From Nemania diffusa (lineage: Eukaryota > Ascomycota > Sordariomycetes > Xylariales > Xylariaceae), in NCBI GenBank assembly GCA_038501195.1, contig JBBPUQ010000007.1, forward strand, positions 838,501 through 902,500: a stretch of 64,000 nt of DNA, in the 5' to 3' direction. A program made the position numbers and the translations under genes. Under the pieces are notes generated by a model, which had not been told where the DNA came from, did no database searches, and saw only the letters and a list, made by a program, of their open reading frames with translations. Positions 15,101 to 30,061 of this stretch are shown here, in pieces (position 1 is the first letter of the stretch; the number at the start of each line of letters is the position of its first letter).

Positions 15101-16622
15101 ATTATAATAAAAATTTTAAATATTATAAAAATTTAAAAACTATTTATAAAAATAATAAAAATATTATAAATTTTTCATATTTTAATTATTTATTTATTAT
15201 AATTAACAAATTACTATATAATATAAATTATAAAAAAAATATAAATTATATATTTTAAAAAAACAAATTAATAAATTTTTAAATATAATATATAATAATA
15301 AATATTATTTTAAATATAAATATATAATAATAAAATTTAAATTATATATAATTATATTTAAAATAAAATAAATTTAAATATATTTAAAATTTTATAATAA
15401 ATATAAAATATATAATATAAATAATTTTTTTTTTTTAAAAACTATTAATTTATTTAATTAAAAAATATAAAACTAATAAAAACTATTATTATAAATTTTA
15501 TTATAAAACTATTTAAAGTTTTAATAATTATTATTTTATAATATTTATATAAAATTTTAAATTATAATATATTAATAATTATAATTTATATTATATTTAA
15601 AAATATATTTTTTATTTTTTAATATAAAATATATATAATTATATATTAAATTATAATATTAATTAAATTATTTTTATTAATTAATAAAAAAATATTTAAT
15701 AATATTATTTTTAATTATAATTAAAAATTAATATTATAATTTTAAAAAAAATTATAAAAGAGTTTTAAAATAAAATTATTTATAATTATAATATATTATT
15801 TTTAAAATAATAATTTATTAAAAAAAAAACAAAATTATAAAAATAATCATTTAATATTATATATTTATATATAAATAATTATTTAATTTTTAACTTTTAA
15901 AATTAAATAATATTTTAATTTAAATAAATTGAAAAAGTAATATAATTAAAACTATTTATTTTATAAAATAATATTTTTATAAAAAAATAAAATAATTATA
16001 AATTTTATAATAATATAAATAAAATAATATTATAATAATAAATATAAATTAATAAAATTTAAAATTAATAATAAAATTTATTTAAAATTTTATAATAGTT
16101 ATTATTTATTTAATAAACTTTTTAAAAAATATTTATAATAATAAATTAAATTAAAAAAAATTAAATTAAAAATTAATTAATTAATATATAAATTAAACTT
16201 TTTAAAAATTTTTAATATATATTTAATTATTTTTATTATATATTTATTATTTAATATAAAAAAAAAACTTATTTTATTATAAAATTTTTATATAAAAGTT
16301 TATTTATAATAAATAAAACTTAAATAAAAAAATAATTTATTTAAAATTAAAATTATTTTAAAAAATTAAATAAATAAATTAAAAAATAAATTTAATTATT
16401 TAATTAAATAAAAAAGTTATAAATATAAAAATAACTAATAATAATTAAAATAATAACTTTATAATATTAAAATAGTAATTAAAAAATAATAAATTTAAAA
16501 AAAAAACCGTTTTGTTTTTTAAATTAAAAAAATTTAAAAAACTTAAAACTATTTAAAAAAACAAAATTAATAATTATTATATATAATTATTAACAATAAC
16601 AATTTTTTTATATAATAATATT

Positions 16623-16820
16623 TAATATAAATAAATATAAATGTTTTAAAAAATAAATTTTTTAAAACTATTTAATATATATTTTTAATATTAGTTTTAT
16701 ATAAAATTTCTTTATGTTAATAAATTAAATAAATAAAAAAAACTTTTAAGTTTTTTTTTTTAATTTATATTATATTTTTATAAAATTAAATATAAATATT
16801 ATTAAAAATAAATTATATTA
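16623..16820 (+). repeat. LTR-C, right LTR of the C element
   Basis: It is 198 bp, LTR-C with about 27 bp missing around 16761. Immediately to its right (16821 onward) the sequence is the reverse complement of A-2 just before 54722, so this LTR abuts A-1 and not B-1. Confidence 0.8.
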
Positions 16821-18022
16821 ATAATATAAACTTTATTTTTTATTAAAATAAATAAATATTAATTAAAGTTATAATTTTTTTATAAAAAAAAATTTTTTAA
16901 ATTTTTTAATTTAATAATTTTTTTAATATAAAAAAAATAAAAAAGCTATAAATAGCTTTTTTATTTATTTTTTATAACTTTTATTTTTAAAAACTATTAT
17001 AAATTATTTTTTTTTATAAAGTTATATTTAGTTTTTAAAACTTTAATTATTTTATTAATTATTTTTTTTTTTTTTTTTTTTAAGTTATTATTATATTATT
17101 AATATAAATAAATAACAATATTTTATTTTTTTAAAAATAATAAAGTTTATTAAATTTAAAATTAAATTTTATTTTATAAAATAACTTAGTAAACTTTTTT
17201 TATTATAATAAAAAAAACTTTTATAATTTATATAAAAGATTTAATAGTTTAATAATATATATATATAAACTTTTTTAATTAATTTAATATTAATAAATAT
17301 ATTTATAATATTATATTATTTAAGTTTTTAATTAAATTTAATAATAATAGCTATTAATATTTTAAATCATTTTTTTATTAATATATTAATATATATGTTT
17401 TTTTTATTATAATTAAATTATTAATTTTTTTATATTATTAAACAAGTTTTATATTTGCTATAATAGTTATATTTATTCAATTTATATATATATATTTATA
17501 TATAATTTAATATTAAACTTTTTTGTAAAAAACTTTTTAAAATGCTTTTTTAAATGTTTATTTTACTATAGCTTTATAAATATATATATTTAACTTTAAA
17601 AAAATAATTTTTTAATAAATAATTAATAAATTTATTATATTATTTTAATAAAAATTTTTTTTTTTAATAATAAATTTTTATTTTTTAAAATAATTGTTTT
17701 TAAAAATAAACTTTTTAATAATAGTTAAATAATTTAAAACTTAAAAGTTTTTTTTTTTTTTAAAACAGCTTTATTAATATTTAATACTTGTAATATTTTA
17801 TTATAAAAAGTATTAGTTAATTTATTTTTAATATTTTATATTTAACATTAATTGTTTATATATATATAAGCTTTAAAAAAATTTATAACTTAATTAAAAG
17901 TTTTTTTTTTATAAGCTTTTTATAATATTAAATTTTAATAATAAATTATTATAACTATATATAATATTTTTTAATAAGTAAATTTATTATATTTTTATTA
18001 TTAATTTATTATTAATATATAA
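16821..18022 (-). repeat. Interior segment of element A-1
   Basis: Reverse complement of the A-2 interior between roughly 53.45 and 54.72 kb, followable base by base, including a long T run at 17067-17085 and the AAGTTATTATTATATTATTAA stretch that follows it. No gene remains. Confidence 0.8.
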
Positions 18023-18239
18023 AGTTATAACTAAGTGGCTAAACTAAGTAATATTTAAAATAACATTTGTAATTAAAGTAGAGCTTTTAACTTATATATA
18101 TAACTTATTATATATTTACAAATATATATTTATATAAACTAAGTTTAAAATAGTTTTTTTTTTATTTTTTTTTATAATTAATATATAAACAATATTTTAT
18201 TTGCAAATTTTGCTTTATTTAAATATATTAATTATAACA
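18023..18239 (+). repeat. LTR-E, 5' LTR of E-1
   Basis: Begins AGTTATAACTAAG and ends AATTATAACA, so the tips are near-inverted repeats. It is less mutated than the right copy (GTGGCTAAAC and TTTGCAAATTTTGC survive) and has about 35 bp that the right copy lacks. Confidence 0.8.
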
Positions 18240-21200
18240 ATTGTAAAATCTTTAGTATATTATAGTTATAAAACTTTATATTTAATTATATTAATTTAAT
18301 TAATTAACTTATTTATATAATAAATATATTAATTATTTTTGCTAGTTTATTATATTATATAAATATTTTAAACAATAAAAAATTAACTACTTTTTTAAAT
18401 AACTTTTTAATTGTTAAATTTAATTTGTTTAATTTTATAAAATATTATATTTGATTTAATAAAGCTTTTAAAAGTAATTTTTATTTTTGATTTTTTTATA
18501 TAACTTTAATAACTAATTCGATATTTTTTTTTATAAAAAAACATAATAAAAATAATAATTTTATTAGTAAAAAAAAAAAGCTATAATTTATAAAAAGTTT
18601 TAATAAAATGTTAAATTTTTAAAGTTTTTTAAACAATATTAAAACGTAATAATAAATAAAACTTGTTAAAACATTATTGTTTATATATATAAATTTATTA
18701 AAAAATATTAAACAAAAGTTTAAAGTTTAAAAAATTTTTTTATAACAATTATTAATATAAATAAAATAGCTTATTTTAACTTTTATAATATTATAAATAT
18801 TTTTATTTTTTATAAAATTATAAAAGCTAATTAAGCTATTATATTTAAAAAAACTTACTATTTAAAGCTTAAATTATAAAATATATAATTTAATAAATAT
18901 TAATATATATATATATAAAAAAAAGCTAAATTAAACAAAACTAATTAATTAATTAATAATTTAGTAATTTAAAATTAAACTATTATAACAAATATTATTA
19001 ATTAAATTATTATATTTTATATTATTGTTAATATAATAAATTTTAATAATTTAAAATATAAAAAGTTTATTAAAACAAAAGTTATAACTTTTTATAATAA
19101 ATTTAAAAAAAAAACAAAATAAATTTTAAAATATAGCTTTAATATTAATTTAATTATTTATTAATTAATATAAATTAATTAATAAATAATATTATAAAAA
19201 TAAAAAATATTAAATTTTATTTAAATAATATAGCTATTAATAATTTATAATTTTATTTAAAAAATATTTATTTAAAATAAATTATTATATTTATAAAATT
19301 ATTAAAATATTTAATTAAGTAATATAACAACTTAAATGAAAAAGAAAAAAGCTTAAATAAAATAAAAAAGCTATAAGTTGAAAAAATTTTTAAATTTTTA
19401 AATTTTTAAAAATTAGTTTATATATTTAATTAATAAATAATTTTTTTTTAACTTTTAATAAAAAAAAAAGTTTAATGTTTGTTTTATAAAATAAATTAAA
19501 ATTTAAATAATATTTTAATATTTAAATAAAAAAATAATATATAAAAAGTTTATATTTTAATATAAATATTTAATTTATATTTTAAATAAAAATTATATAT
19601 TAAATAAATAATATAAAAAAAAACAGAAAAAATAATTTAAAACTATTTTAAGTAGTAAAAATATTAAAACAACTAATATATTTTTAAAAAAAATATATTT
19701 AAAATTTGTAAAAAAAAAAATTAATTAATTTATAAAAAAAAAAAAATGTTTTATTTATTAAAAAAAAAAATATTAAACTAAAAATGTTTTCAAATAAATA
19801 AATTTATAATAATAATAATTAAAAATTAAAGAATTAAACTATTAATTATATATTTAAAATATAAAAATATTAAATAAATTAAAAATTAAAAATAAAAAAA
19901 AAGTTTAATTTTAAAATTATTAAACTTTGTTTTAAAAATATTGTTAAATAAATTAATTATAAATAATATAAAAAAGATTTTAATATTATTTTTAAATAAA
20001 AATTTATTTTTAATAATTATTACAATAAAAATAAATAAATAAACTTTTATTACTAAAGCTTTAATTAATATAAAAATAAATAAATATATTTTTATAAATA
20101 TAATATTTATTAAAAAAATTATAATAAAAATAAACATTATAATTTATAATAACTTTATTAAATAAATTATAACTAAATATAATATTAATTTATATTAAAA
20201 AGTTAATTAAGTGTTAATAATAAACTTTTTTTTATAATAATTAATATAAAATATAACTTTTTAATTAAAAAAAAGTTTTATAAATAATATAATATTTTAA
20301 TAAATTATAAATAACATTATTATATTTTTTTATTTTTAAATAAAAAACTTATAATAAATAACAAAATAAATATAGCTATAAAAATATTTAAAAAAACTAT
20401 ATTATAAAAAATATAATAAAAAAAGTTTTTTAAATTTTATAAAAACTTTTTATATAAAAATATATAAAAAATAAATTGCTAATTATAAATAATTAAAATA
20501 AAAAAAGTTTTTTTATTAGTATTAAATTTATTTAAAAAAACAAATTAAAAATATAATAAATAAAAACTATATAAATTATAAAAAAATATAATAAAATAAT
20601 ATAAATATAAACTATTAATAAATATTATTATTTTTAAAACTGTTTTTTTTATAAAGTTTATTTATTATAAATAAATTAAACTATATATTATTAATATTAA
20701 TAAAATCGATATAATAATTTAAAATAAAAAATATAAAAAAGTATTTTTTAATAAAAAAACTAAAAAATTTAAAAAAAAAACATAAAAATAAGTTTTAAAA
20801 AAATATTATTTTTTATTTTATATATTTAATAAAATAAATTTAAATTAATTATTATTAAATTAATTTATAAATTATTAAATTAATTTAATTTTTAATAAAA
20901 TTAATAATAATTTAATTAATTATTTTTTTTATAAATTATTAATTAAAAAATTTAAAATTATAAAAAAATATATAGTAAAAAATTTATATAAAAAATTTAT
21001 TATTTTTAAAAATGTTTTATTTATTATATTAATATTATTTATTTTAAAATTAAATAAAAAACTATAATTTTATATTAATTATTAAAAAATTAATATTATT
21101 ATTTATTGTTTTTAATAAATAAAGCTTTAATTTAAATTATTAAAGTTAATATTTTTATAAAATTTAATATATAATAAATATTTTATTAAATTTATATATA

Positions 21201-22709
21201 TTTAAATTATAAAAATTTAATTATTTTTAAAATCAAATATAGTTTTTTTAAATATAAAATATTATTTTTTAAATTAATTAATAAATTTACTATTTTTTAA
21301 TAATATATAAATAATATTTTAAAAAAATATTTAAATAATTTTTATAATATTTATATTAATAATATATTTATTTAATTAAATAATTTAAAAAAAAATAAAT
21401 AATATATAAAAAAAGTATTAAAAAAGCTATAAAATATAAGTTTTATATTATTAAAATTAAATATTTAAAATTTATTATAAAAAAAAAACAAAATAAAAAT
21501 AAATTTTAAAAAAATTATAATAATATAAAACTAAAAATAATTAATAAATATAAAAATAATTTAATTATTTTTAAAATTTTATAATTTTTATTAATAATTT
21601 ATTTTAAAATATAATTATAAAATAAAGTTTTTATTTAAATTAATTAAAAAAAATATAATATTTTAATAAAATAAAAACTATAAAGCAGTTTTTTTAAAGT
21701 TTAAAAAAGAACTAATTTTAATATTAATATTAATTTATTATAATTATAATAAAAAAATTTAAATAAAAACTAATATTTTTAATAAAATAATAATAAAAGT
21801 TTTATTATAAAAAAAAAATAACAGTTTTTAATATTTTATTATATATTATTTAAAAACTTTATATAAAAAAAAACTAAACTATAATATTTTAAATAAAAAA
21901 ATATTAATAATAATTAAAAAATTTAACTATTAATAATTTAAATTAATAAATATATAAAAAAAACAGCTATTTTTAATTTTAATTAATTATTAAATTTTTA
22001 AATTTTTTAATATTAAATAATAATTAAATTTTTAATAAATTAATTAAATAAATTTAATAATTTAATATTATTTTATTATTATATATTAATTAAAATTAAA
22101 AAATATAATAATTAATTTATTATTAAAAAAATAAAAAAATTTACAAATTTAAAAAAATAAAATTAAATATTAATAATATATAATTTTATTTAAATTAATA
22201 AATAAATAAAAGATTTTTATAAATATAAATTTAATAATTAAATTATTTTATTTAAAACAAAATATAAAAATTAATATATTATTATTTATAATATTATTAA
22301 TTAATAAAGTTTTAAAATATAATTAAAATTTTTTTAATTTAAAAATATATTAAATTAAAATATAATTAAATTTTAAATAAAAATTTAATAATTTATAAAA
22401 AATAATTTATAGTTTTATAAATAAATTACTTTTTTTTAAAACTTTTAAAAAAAGTTTATAATAAAATAATAATAGTTTATTTTAAATATAATAAAATAAA
22501 AAAGTTAATAATATTATAATATTAATAATTTAAATTAGTAATAAATTATAATAAATATATTATTAACTGTTTTAAATATTATTTAATAAAAATATTAAAA
22601 AATAAAACTTTGAAAATATTACAATTTATTTTTATATTTTTATAACTATTTTAATATATAATTATTAATTTTAAAAAAATAATAATAAATAAAAAAAAAA
22701 GCAAATTTA

Positions 22710-22909
22710 TATAAAAGTTGCAATATGTAATATAAATATAGTTGCTTTATAAAATAATTGCTAATTTTAAAAAGTAGTTGTAATAAATTATTTTTATTTA
22801 AAAATTAATTTTATATGCTATATTTTTTTAAGTATTAATTAGCTAATGCTTAGTTTGTATTTGTTATATATATAGTGTAATATAGTGTAATAGTAGCTGC
22901 TTTTTTATA
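22710..22909 (-). repeat. LTR-B, left LTR of B-2
   Basis: It is 200 bp, starting TATAAAAGTTGCAATATG (first bases presumably TG originally) and ending TTTTTTATA (originally ...ACA). Confidence 0.9.
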
Positions 22910-25900
22910 TTATTTCTTTTTTTTAAAGTATTAGTTTTTAATGTTAATTAATATTGTTAATTTTGCTATTATTGATTTATGTATTTTTGTATTTATAAAA
23001 TTAGCATTAAATTTATTAGTTATATTATATATATTAAATATATATTTGCTTATAAATATAAAAAGTACTTTTGTACTTTTATAAGTAAATATTTAATTTT
23101 TATATTTTAATTGACTTTTATGTGCGTTTTTGTATATTTTTTTTTTTTTTTTTATATATTTTATAAATTTTATAGTTATTTTTTGGTTTTTTTTTTTTAG
23201 CTTTTTATTAATTAATTATTTATTTATGTTTTTATTTTTATTTTTATTTTTATTTTTTTTTTTTTTTTAATTTTTTTTTTTTTTTGATTTTTTTTTGCTT
23301 TTTTATTGCTTGCTATAATATTGCAGAAAACTTTTATTAAAACTTACTTTTTTAATAAAAAGCAAAGTTAGTAGTATTTTGATTGTAAAATGTTTGTTAG
23401 AAAAAACAACAACAATAAAAACTTTTAAATTTGAAATATTTTTAGTGTAAAGTTTTACTTTTAATGTATTATTAAAATATATTTTAATTTTTAAGTGTGC
23501 TGTTTGTACGTATTAGTTTTATTTAATAGTATTAAATATATTTTATATATATATAACTATATAGCTTGTTTTACTATAAGTTATTTTTATAATTTATAAT
23601 TGTTTATTAGTTTGTACGCTAAAATTTTTAATATTTTTAAATCTTTTTTTTTTTTTTAAGCGTTATTTAAAAGTTTATTAAATTTTTTTTTAGTTTTGCT
23701 GCTTATACAGCGAATGTTTTTTTCTGCTGTTAAACTAATACTGCTTAAATAATTAACAAATATATTTTATATTAAAGTTGTTATATATACGCTTTAAAAA
23801 AAGCTAACTTTGCTTTATATAAAGTAATTTAAAAAAAAAAGCGTGCTGTTTTTACTGCTTTTAACTTTAAATGTTTAACAATTATTTAAGCTAAAACTGT
23901 TACTACTTGCTGCTTTTTGATTTTTTAGCTAAAAATGTTAATTATAAATTTTTTAAATGTTTTTTTTACAACTTGTGTTCGTTTAGCAGTTTTTAACCGC
24001 TTTTTTAGCATTTTGCTACTAATTAGTTTATAGCTAAAAAAAAAGCTTGTTGTGTTTTTGCTACTATATAGCTAAAGTATAACTGGAATTCTGCTTTTTT
24101 TTTCTGCTTTAATGTTTGTTTTTGCGTTTTTAATATTAGTTTTTTTGTACTTATTAAAGCAGCTGTTGATTAGTTAGCGAAGTATTGTTGTGTGAGCCTT
24201 GTTTAGTTTTTTAGTGTAGACTTGCTGTTTTAGAATAACGTTAGCGTTAAAATCGCTGAAACTGAAGCAACTGCTTTACGAGATTTTTATTTTTGTATTA
24301 TGCAGCGCTTTTTTAAGCGCAAGTGTATTAGTTTAGTTGTTTAAGCAACAATAATAAGTTTGCTTTATATATATTTAGCAGTTAATAAGCTGCTACTAAC
24401 TAAATTTAATAGCTTTTTTTTTCTGCTTTAGTAATAATTTTTTTAAGTTTTAACAAAACTTTTTTTTAGTTTATATTATATTTAGCTATTTTTGTAAGTT
24501 TGCTTACAAAATATTTAACGTTTATTTATTAACTTATTATTAGTTTTAAATTTTATTTTGCTGTAGCAATTTTTATAAGTTGTTTTTTGATTGTTTTATA
24601 GTTTTTTAGCTTTTATTAACTTTTATTAGCAGTTTTTTTTTTAAAACTTTCTTTTATTAATATTTAATGTTTGTTTTTTTTTTTCAAATTTTTGTATTAA
24701 TAAAGTTTTTGCTAGCTTTTACTAATAAAACTTAGTTTTTAGTAGTTTTTTTAATTTTATTTAATAAACTAGTTTTTTAGTTAACTATTTTTTTTTTTAT
24801 TATTTATATTTTTTAGCAATTATTGTAATAAAATATTACTGTTTATATTGCTTTTAGTTTTAAGCTAAATTATTTTATTTAATATGCAATTTTTTTACTT
24901 TTTGCTTATACTTTGCAAAAAAAGCTTTTGTATTAACTAAGTGTTTTTTTAGTTTTTATATGTTATATTTAATAAACTAGCTTTTTTATTTTACTAAATA
25001 TTTTAGTACGCTTTTGTTTTTTTTGTAATAGATTATATTTTTTATTATTTATTTTTTTTGTTTATTTTTTAGTTTAAAAAGTGCTGATTACTTTTTGCTT
25101 TTTTAGCATTTAGTTTATAGTTTTAAAAATAATATAAAAAATATATTATATATTTTTAAATATTGCAAAAGCAATTTTATTTAATATATTTATAGTTTTA
25201 TTTTTTTTGTAACTTTTACTTTAATATATATAAAAGCTAGCTTTTAGCTATATTTAAATCAAAAATAAGCTATAAATAGTTTAATTGTTTTTTTTACTTT
25301 ATATTTTTTTATTATATATTTTTTGTTATAGTTTTTTTTTATTGTTTTTATAGCTTTAGCTTAATATTTATTAAGTACTTTTTAAACAGCTGTAGTTTGC
25401 TGTAGTTTCTTTTTTATTTTTTATATTTTTAACTATAGTTTTTTTAAAACAAATTTTATAATTTTAAAATAATAGTTATATAAAGCTTTAAAAAATAAAT
25501 ATTTAATAATAGTATATATATTGTTATTATATATAAATTTTATTTTTTAAAATATTTTAAGCTATATATTTAACTTTTAAACAATATATATTTTTAAGTA
25601 TTTTTTAAAAGTTTAATAAATATATTTTGTTTATTTATTAATTTATAAATATTAAACAATAAACAATTGCTACTTAATTTTTTTTTTGTTATAAAATTTT
25701 TTTTAAAAACAGCTTATAATTAATTTATTTTTATTATTTATAATTTTTTTTAATAAACTAAATTTATATTTTATTTGTTTATATAATGTTTATATTAATT
25801 TAGTAGTATTAAAAATTTTTATAGTAAATATAAATAGCGCTATTTTTATAAAACAATTAATAATTACTAAAACTATATTATATTTAATTTTATTAACTTT

Positions 25901-28900
25901 AATATATAAAAATAACTTTGTAATAAAATTTAAGCTAATTTTTTAAAATAGTTAATTTAATAAAAACAATATTTATAGCTTTTTATAAAGTTTATATTTA
26001 AATTATTTAATTTTATTGCATATTTAACAATTTATAATATATTTGCAAATGTTTTATTTTAACTTTTTTTAGTAAAATTTTTATTAAAATAGTTTAGCTG
26101 TTTTATTTTTTTTTATATAATTTATTTTAAAATTATTATAATATTAATAAATAATTTATTAAAATAAAACTTTTTAGTTTAAAAATATAAAGCAATTTTT
26201 AAATAAAAAAGTTTTATTATTATTTATATAATAACTTTTTTTAGTTTTAATATATTAACAAATAATTTTAGTAAATATTATAATATTTAAATTTTTAATT
26301 TATAGTTTTTTAACTATATTGTAAAACTTTTTTAAAGTTTGCAATTAAAATACTGTTTTGTTTTTAGCTAATTTTTTAGCTATAAAACATAAAATATATT
26401 AGTTATAAATAATAGTTTTAATATTATATTTTTACAATATAAATATAAATTAATCGATATTTATTTAAGCTAATTTAATAATTATTAATATATAAGCTGT
26501 TATAACTATATATATTTAATAAATAAAATATTTATAATTATACTTTTTATTTTATGTTTTTTAGAAATTATTTATAACTATATAACAAAAATATAACTTT
26601 TTATAAATATTTAAATTTATTATTTAAGCTATAGTTATTAAAAATTTAATTAAATAATGTTTAGCTAATACTTTTTAAAAAGCTTAAATTAATTGTTTTA
26701 ATATTTTTGTTTTTTTTTTTTATATATAATATTATAGCTACAATTTGTTAAATTTATATAAATAAATTATTTATTAATTATAGTTTTTTTTACAATGTTG
26801 AAATTATGTTTTTATATTAAATTTTATTTGTTATATAATTAGGTTTTTTTAATAAACTATTTATAAAATTAATAATTTTTAGCTAATATTAAATTTTAAA
26901 ATTAAATTAAGCTAGTTTATATATTTATTATATTAATTAACTATAAAAGTTTTGTATAAAAAAGTCAACTATGTTTTAAAGTATTATATAATTAGTTTAT
27001 ATTATAAAAGTATATATAGCTTTTTTTAAATATTGTTTTTAATATTTATAGTTTTTTATTATAACTAGTAGTTTTTATTGTTTTATAGCTTATTTTATTT
27101 TTATATTAATAAATTTATATAACTAATAAATAACTAGTTATTATTTTAATTTATATAGTTAAAATAATATATTTGATATTATTTTTATTAATATATTAGT
27201 TTTGATTTATATTTTTAATTAGTTATTTTAGTGTTATAAAATTGTTATATTTATAAATGCTTTTTTAATTATTTAAAAAGCTTTTTTTATTTTTTAAGTT
27301 TATTTAAATATAAATTAATTTATATTTGTATTTTTTTTTAATAGTACTATAATAAACGTTATTATTTGCAAATATTTTGTAATAAACTTTTAATAAAAAT
27401 TTACAAAACTTAAAAATATTTATATATTATATATTAATTTAAATGCTTTTTATTTTTTAATTGCGTTTATTTACTTATTGTTTATTTTAATATTTTTAAT
27501 ATTTATAATAAACTTTAAAAATTTTATTTTTTTTTTAAAAAAATTACATTTTGATAATTTTATAAATAATTAATATTGCTTTAAATATTTATAAATTAAT
27601 TAAAAATAAATTTTATATTTTTTTTTTATATTAAAAAAAATAATAATATTGTTTAAATAAACTATATAAATATAATTTATTAGTTTTATTAAAGCTTTAT
27701 ATATATAAGCTTAAAATATTGCTAAAATATTAATTAGCTTAAATAGTATTATTATATATTTAAAGTAACTATAATATATTTAAAAAGTAGTTTTTTATTT
27801 GTTGTTAAGTTTAATTTAGATTTAGTAATAAATATTTTTTAAATTTAGTTTAAAAAATATTTTTGTAAATTTTAAGCAGTTTATAATTTTTAAAATCAAA
27901 AATAAAAAGTATTTATTTTTTGCAGTAACTTTATTTAACTTTTTATAGTTTATATATAGCTATATTATGTTATTTTTTTTAAATATAAATAATATAAATA
28001 CTTTTATATTTATTTTTAAATATCGGATTTTTTTTAAGCGTTAATTTTTTATTAAGTATTTTTTAAGTATTTTTTGTTGAGTTTTTATAATAAAATATAT
28101 AAGTTTAAAAAGTACTTTCGCTTTTTTTACTAAGTTAATTATATATTTTGCTTTATTTAAAGCTGATAATTTTTTTATGTTTTATTTAAAATATATATAG
28201 CAAAAGTTTTTAAAATACTGTAGTAAATTAATTTATTTTAATTGAACTTTATTATCGATTTTTTTAAAAAAAAGTTTTTTTTTTAGTTTTATATTTATAA
28301 AATTTATAATAAAAGTATATTTTTTTTTAATTATTATATTAATAAACTTTTTAAAGTTTATTTTTTTAAACTTTTTAAAATATTACTAATTTAATATAAT
28401 ATTTAAAATAACTTCTAATTATTTTATGTTTAATTTTAATAATAAAAATTTAAATATTAACTAATTATATTTAATAATAAAAAATATTTATATAAAAGAT
28501 TTATAAATATTTTTAATGTTAATTATTTTTAATATTACTTTATAAACTTTTTAATAATATAAAAGTTTATTACTAAAGCTTAATAAAAACAAAACTTATA
28601 TATTAATTAGTTGAAGCTTTTTTTATACTAAGTTTTTATAAACAATATTTATTTATATTTTTATATTTATATTTATTATTATTTATTTTTACAGCTTTTT
28701 GCTATATAGTTTAAAAATAGCTAAAGCTTTAAATAATTTGTTTATATTAAATGCTTGAAAGCTTTTAGCTAAAATAAATTAAATATATTATTTTATTTTA
28801 GTTTATTTTTTAGCTTTTTTTTAATATTAAATTAAATAGTTTTGATATTTTATATTTTTTTAAAACATTTTGATACTAATAATTAAATCTTATATATTTT

Positions 28901-30061
28901 TTAATTATTTGCTGCTTATATATTGCAATATTTTTTTTGATAATTTTTAGCTAAATATTTAAGTTTATTATAATAAAAACAAAAAAATAGTTTATTTATT
29001 TTTATATATTATAATTTGTTATAGTTTTTATTTTATTAACAATTTTTTTGTTTGTATAATTAACTTTTAGTTTAAGTTAATTTACTAAATTAAATGTTAT
29101 TAATATAGCTATGCTTATTTAATATGTTTTTAGCATATAATTATTTAAAAATAAATTTAAATAATTTATTTGTTTATTATATGCTCTATTGTTTTTTTGC
29201 TTTATATAATACTGTTATTGTATTATTTAATAAAATTTGTTATTAAATAAATAACTTTTTGATATTTTTTTATAGTTTATATTAATAGTTAAATATTAAT
29301 TTAAAATTATTGTTTAATTAATCTTTGTTTTTTAGTTTATATATTAAAACTTGCTATTTTAAAAAAAAATTTTTAAAAGTTTTATTTTTATTTTAATAGA
29401 TTTTTATAAGTTATATTTAAAAAGTATATTTAAACAGCTTAAAGTTTATGTTTTTTTTTTTAATAAATTTTTAAAAATTTTTTAAAATAGTTTATATTTT
29501 TAGTTTTAAATATTTTAAAGTTTTATAATATAACTGCTAATTAGTCGAAATATTTTATAATATTTAGTTTAATATTTAAATAATTTATATTAAGTTATTA
29601 TATTTTAGCTTTTGCTAGTTACTTTTTTTAATTGTAGTAATTTAATTTTTTATTTTAGCTGTAATAGCTTTTTAATTAAACTTTTTGCAATTGTAAATTA
29701 AATATTTAATATTATTTTTAGTTATTAATTAAATAGTTTTCAAACTAAATAACTTAATTAATTGTATATTTAGCTATATGTTTTAATTTATTAGTTATAT
29801 TGCTTAAAGTAGCATTTTTTTAATAAGCGGTTATTAAATAATAATTAGTAGTTTTGTAAAAGCTTGTTTTTGCAGAAATAAAATATTTTCGAATCGAAGT
29901 ATTAGATTTTGTTGATTTTTTAAAAACACATTTTTATTGAAAAGGTTTTTTTTTAATTTATTGTAGCTAGTATTTAACTATATAACAGTTTATAACTTAG
30001 TTACTTTATTTTTTGGTTTGTTAGCTATTACGTTGTAATATCTAGTGTAAAAATAAAAAAG

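Larger units (their letters stand above)
8896..16820 (+). mobile_element. C-family LTR retrotransposon, probably a recombinant of two insertions
   Basis: LTR-C copies in the same orientation lie at 8896-9120 and 16623-16820, enclosing about 7.5 kb. The left flank is B-1 sequence ending in ATTTT, but the right flank is A-1 sequence beginning ATAAT, so the ends do not carry one target duplication. Most of the interior has far more A than T on the plus strand, which suggests a purine-rich coding strand on plus. No usable reading frame remains and no protein domain could be recognised. Confidence 0.75.

Noticed and set aside
8896..16820. Treating the C element as one clean insertion into B-1
   Set aside because: B-1 does not resume after 16820; the right flank is A-1 and the pentamers differ.
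24110..24400. Faint resemblance of the minus-strand translation in B-2 to the C-terminal tail of fungal pogo/Fot-type transposases
   Set aside because: The match is loose, the segment is broken by stop codons, and the direct 200-bp terminal repeats with 5-bp duplications indicate an LTR element. A profile search of a B-family consensus would settle it.
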